Assembly: GCF_000342165.1 (NCBI RefSeq)
Contig: NZ_AMRV01000002.1
Coordinates: 186,001 to 250,000 of the forward strand
Origin: Pacificimonas flava
GTDB lineage: Bacteria > Pseudomonadota > Alphaproteobacteria > Sphingomonadales > Sphingomonadaceae
Direction of reading: 5' to 3'
DNA: 64,000 nt
Below, one piece after another: positions 61,497 through 64,000 of this stretch. Position 1 is the first letter of the stretch; each line of letters starts with the position of its first letter. The notes beneath the pieces are model-generated. The model was not told where the DNA came from. It did no database searches and was given only the letters and a program-made list of their open reading frames with translations. Both the position numbers and the translations under genes were made by a program.

Positions 61497-62915
61497 ATGG
61501 ACGGCGATTTTCCAAATCTTGTCATGATGTTGGCGGCAGGGCTGTGGATTCTGACGCGCGAGCTTCTGTTGCTCTCGGCCATACTCGTGGCGATTTCCGG
61601 GCTGGACGAACTCTTCATCGACGGCGTCTATCTGTTCGTGCGGACGCGGCGGCGTCTGCTGCGCCGGCGGTTCGGTCCGAAATGGACCGCGGACACGATG
61701 AGCGCACGCACGCCGCAGGGACGTTTTGCCATCTTCGTCCCCGCCTGGGAGGAGGCGGAGGTCATCGCGCCCATGCTGCATCGCCTCACTGCGACGCTGG
61801 ACCACCCGCATTACGACATATTCGTCGGAATCTATCCGAACGACCCGGCGACCCGCATCGCGGCGGCAAGCGTCGATGATCCGCGCATCCGCCTCTGCCT
61901 GACGACGCGCGCCGGCCCCACGACGAAGGCCGACTGCCTGAATCATCTGTGGCGTGCCATGCTGCACCGGGAGGGCGAGACCGGCGCGCGCTACAAAGCG
62001 GTCGTGCTGCACGATGCGGAGGACGTTGTGCATGCCTGCGAACTTCGCATTTTCGATCATCTGATTCCGAAGCGGGCGATGGTGCAGTTGCCGGTCGTCC
62101 CGTTCACCGACGACCAGTCGCCCTGGGTCAGCGGACACTACGCCGATGAATTCGCCGAACAGCATGGCAAGAACATGACCGTGCGGGAGGCGCTGGGCGC
62201 GGCGCTGCCCTCGGCCGGGGTCGCCTGCGCCTTTGCGCGCGAGCCGCTTGGCCGCGTTGCCGCTGCACGCGGGGGCCTGCCCTTCGACAGCGCCGCCCTG
62301 ACGGAGGATTACGAACTCGGCCTGACAATATCGCGCATGGGCGGCGGCGCCTTCGTACGGTTGCCTCAAGGCGCCGAACGCGGGGCGGTTGCGACGCGGG
62401 AACATTTCCCGGCGACTTTCGGCGCGGCGCTGCGCCAGAAAACCCGGTGGCTGGTCGGCATTGCCTTTCAGGGCTGGGACCGGCTGGGCTGGCAAGGCGG
62501 CCTTGCGGAGCGATACATGCTGCTGCGCGACCGCAAGCCGCTTGCCAACGCGATCATCATCGTTCTTGCCTACGCTGCGATGGCGCTCGCGGCTCTCTGC
62601 TATGGGCTGCACCACGTCGTTCCCTCACTTCGGTCGCTTCCGCCCTTGGTCGAGCCGGACAGCCCGCTTGCCGCGCTCTTGCTGGTCACGAGCGGGCTTC
62701 TTCTCTGGCGGCTTGTCGTTCGCGCAGCCTTCACGACCGCACAGCATGGCTGGGTCGAGGGCGCACTTTCGATCCCGCGCTCCGTGATCGCGAATATCTT
62801 CGGCGTCGCGGCGGCACGGCGGGCGGTCGGAATCTGGTTGGCACTGCTGTTTCGCGGTCAGGCGCTGCGCTGGGAAAAGACGGCGCACCGCTTTCCGGAG
62901 GACGGCAATCCGTGA
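61497..62915 (+). CDS. NfrB-like membrane glycosyltransferase
   Basis: A 472-residue inner-membrane family 2-like glycosyltransferase. One or two N-terminal helices (LWILTRELLLLSAILVAISG) precede the catalytic domain: FAIFVPAWEEAEVIAPML, the Asp motif AVVLHDAEDVVHACELRIFD, LTEDYELGLTISRMGGG and QKTRWLVGIAFQGWDRLGW, then three C-terminal helices. This matches the glycosyltransferase half of phage N4 adsorption protein B (NfrB), which in E. coli makes a surface polysaccharide with NfrA. It lacks the C-terminal cyclic-di-GMP-binding MshEN part of full NfrB. ATG 61497 has GGGGGAA upstream; the frame is open from 61182. Confidence 0.88.
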   Translation: MDGDFPNLVMMLAAGLWILTRELLLLSAILVAISGLDELFIDGVYLFVRTRRRLLRRRFGPKWTADTMSARTPQGRFAIFVPAWEEAEVIAPMLHRLTATLDHPHYDIFVGIYPNDPATRIAAASVDDPRIRLCLTTRAGPTTKADCLNHLWRAMLHREGETGARYKAVVLHDAEDVVHACELRIFDHLIPKRAMVQLPVVPFTDDQSPWVSGHYADEFAEQHGKNMTVREALGAALPSAGVACAFAREPLGRVAAARGGLPFDSAALTEDYELGLTISRMGGGAFVRLPQGAERGAVATREHFPATFGAALRQKTRWLVGIAFQGWDRLGWQGGLAERYMLLRDRKPLANAIIIVLAYAAMALAALCYGLHHVVPSLRSLPPLVEPDSPLAALLLVTSGLLLWRLVVRAAFTTAQHGWVEGALSIPRSVIANIFGVAAARRAVGIWLALLFRGQALRWEKTAHRFPEDGNP

Positions 62916-64000
62916 AACCCCTGATCGGGCTGATGCTGCTCGCGGGGGCGCTGGCGCTGTGGACCATATACCGGCTGCCCATTGCCGCCGATCATTATAC
63001 CGCGCTCCTCGCCGGACTTTCGCCATTGCCGCCCGGCGGCGATCCCGGCGAGCCGCGCCCTGACAGCTCGGACATGCCGGCGGCGAAGCCGGTCCGGTCG
63101 CCGCCCGGCCCGGAGGCTGGTCGCGCGGCGCCGCTTCTCCTCGCCGCCTTCACGCCGCAGGTATCCAGCCCCGCGGACGCCGGGACGGAACCTCCGGGCC
63201 GGGTTGTGGAGTCCGCCGCTCGCGAACAATCGGTCGCACTGTCTGGTTCGTTTGGCGTCGAACTCGCTGGCGCCAACGCTCCTAACACCGAAGCTCCTGA
63301 CGCGGGGCCTCTCGCGCCCGGCGCCGCAATCGCTGCGTCAAAGGAGCAGGAGATCGCATTTTCGCTGGCGCGGGCCGCGTACGACGCCCTGCGGTCGGGC
63401 GACCGCCGCGCTGCCGCGGACGGTCTTTCCCGCGCCATTGCCGCCGCACCGGCGCACGCTGGCTCAGACGGCTGGCGCCGCGACCTCGCCGGCTTGAAGC
63501 GCCGTCTGTTCGTCAGCGCCTATGCTTCGATACGGGACGGCCGCGGCGGTCCCATTACCGGCCCGCTTCCAGCCTTCGGCGGCAGCCAGCAGGCGGCGGC
63601 GGTTCGTTATATCCTGAACCCCCTGTCCGCTGCGCCCGTCGGCCTTGCCGCGGGTGTCATCCGCGCACCGCAAGGGGGATCGCGCGATACCGCGACAGAG
63701 GGGGTGATCGGCGCGCATTGGCAGCCGCTCGGGCGCAGCGGACCCACAATTGCTGTCGAACATCGTTTCGATCTCGGCGGCGGCTTCGGCGATGCAGACC
63801 AACTGCGCATCGCGGGCGGTTACGACATGCCGGGGGCTGGCTTCGCCATCAACGGATATGCCGATGCCGGCGCGGTTCTGCGAGGGGGCGATCTCGGCTA
63901 TTTCGCCTCGGCGCAGGGGTTCGCGGGCATACGGCCAGCGCCGTCATTCTCCATCGGCGGGGGCACCTGGGCGGGCTGGCAGCATCTGCGCGGCCGCGAC
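62912..64000 (+). CDS. NfrA-like envelope protein, N-terminal part (runs off window)
   Basis: An open frame of 363 codons with no stop before the window end. GTG 62912 overlaps the NfrB-like stop (GTGA). It has an N-terminal hydrophobic anchor or signal (LIGLMLLAGALALWTIYRL), a ~100-residue Pro/Ala-rich linker, a short helical TPR-like segment (SLARAAYDALRSGDRRAAADG), then glycine/aromatic-rich sequence (RFDLGGGFGDADQLRIAGGY) that looks like outer-membrane beta-barrel. This fits the C-terminal region of phage N4 adsorption protein A. It probably forms the outer-membrane exit for the NfrB-like product. The long TPR region of E. coli NfrA is missing here. Confidence 0.7.
   Translation, partial: MKPLIGLMLLAGALALWTIYRLPIAADHYTALLAGLSPLPPGGDPGEPRPDSSDMPAAKPVRSPPGPEAGRAAPLLLAAFTPQVSSPADAGTEPPGRVVESAAREQSVALSGSFGVELAGANAPNTEAPDAGPLAPGAAIAASKEQEIAFSLARAAYDALRSGDRRAAADGLSRAIAAAPAHAGSDGWRRDLAGLKRRLFVSAYASIRDGRGGPITGPLPAFGGSQQAAAVRYILNPLSAAPVGLAAGVIRAPQGGSRDTATEGVIGAHWQPLGRSGPTIAVEHRFDLGGGFGDADQLRIAGGYDMPGAGFAINGYADAGAVLRGGDLGYFASAQGFAGIRPAPSFSIGGGTWAGWQHLRGRD

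Overview
The window is a GC-rich chromosomal segment of an alphaproteobacterium, most likely a sphingomonad (order Sphingomonadales). This is inferred from three large TonB-dependent receptors without SusD partners (one of the Xanthomonas/Caulobacter carbohydrate type), the DUF484-xerC pair, the astA-astD-astB arginine succinyltransferase genes with a co-transcribed M20 hydrolase, a PEP-CTERM protein and the general gene style (ATGA/GTGA overlaps, many GTG/TTG starts). I see no rRNA, tRNA, CRISPR array, insertion sequence or prophage. Coding density is very high; the only stretch above 300 bp without an established gene is 10027-10366, which holds a candidate leader peptide.

Region 1 (1-10026): a periplasmic aldehyde oxidoreductase operon paoA-paoB-paoC (minus strand, paoC cut by the window edge), then an AmpG-like permease, a PBP4-type DD-carboxypeptidase, a LysR regulator, a D-aminoacylase-type lipoprotein and a penicillin-acylase-family Ntn hydrolase. 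The last five suggest handling of D-amino-acid, acyl-peptide or muropeptide compounds.

Region 2 (10263-27101): the most interesting part. It has a TonB receptor preceded by a coupled leader ORF, a formylglycine-generating enzyme with both catalytic cysteines, a secreted clan GH-A glycosidase, an iduronate-2-sulfatase-like lipoprotein with the matching CxPSR site, a periplasmic aldose 1-epimerase, two GH43 proteins, a second TonB receptor, an acetyl-xylan-esterase-like hydrolase and a GH2 enzyme. Together they look like a proteobacterial utilisation locus for a sulfated (and perhaps acetylated) arabinose-, xylose- or galactose-containing polysaccharide. All three promoter regions in the core of the locus (14553-27101) carry variants of one 15-bp AT-rich palindrome, suggesting one unseen regulator.

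Region 3 (27132-38343): CLC chloride transporter, diguanylate cyclase, PEP-CTERM protein, a TonB receptor followed by a cytochrome b / molybdopterin oxidoreductase pair, the pirin-wrbA operon with a divergent LysR gene and a clear operator, a D-2-hydroxyacid dehydrogenase and an SH3-domain protein.

Region 4 (38355-51450): xerC-DUF484, a transaldolase/fructose-6-phosphate aldolase, priA, a DUF2254/K+-channel operon, a quinone-oxidoreductase-like enzyme, a glycosyltransferase divergent from an asparagine-synthase-like protein that lacks the glutaminase cysteine, a TetR regulator and SelO (apparently starting at CTG).

Region 5 (51474-64000): a minus-strand convoy thyA, MFS, folA, M19 dipeptidase, ribF, M20 hydrolase, astA, astD, astB; then divergently an NfrB-like membrane glycosyltransferase and an NfrA-like protein cut by the window end. 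Function calls rest on remembered family motifs; no database search was possible.
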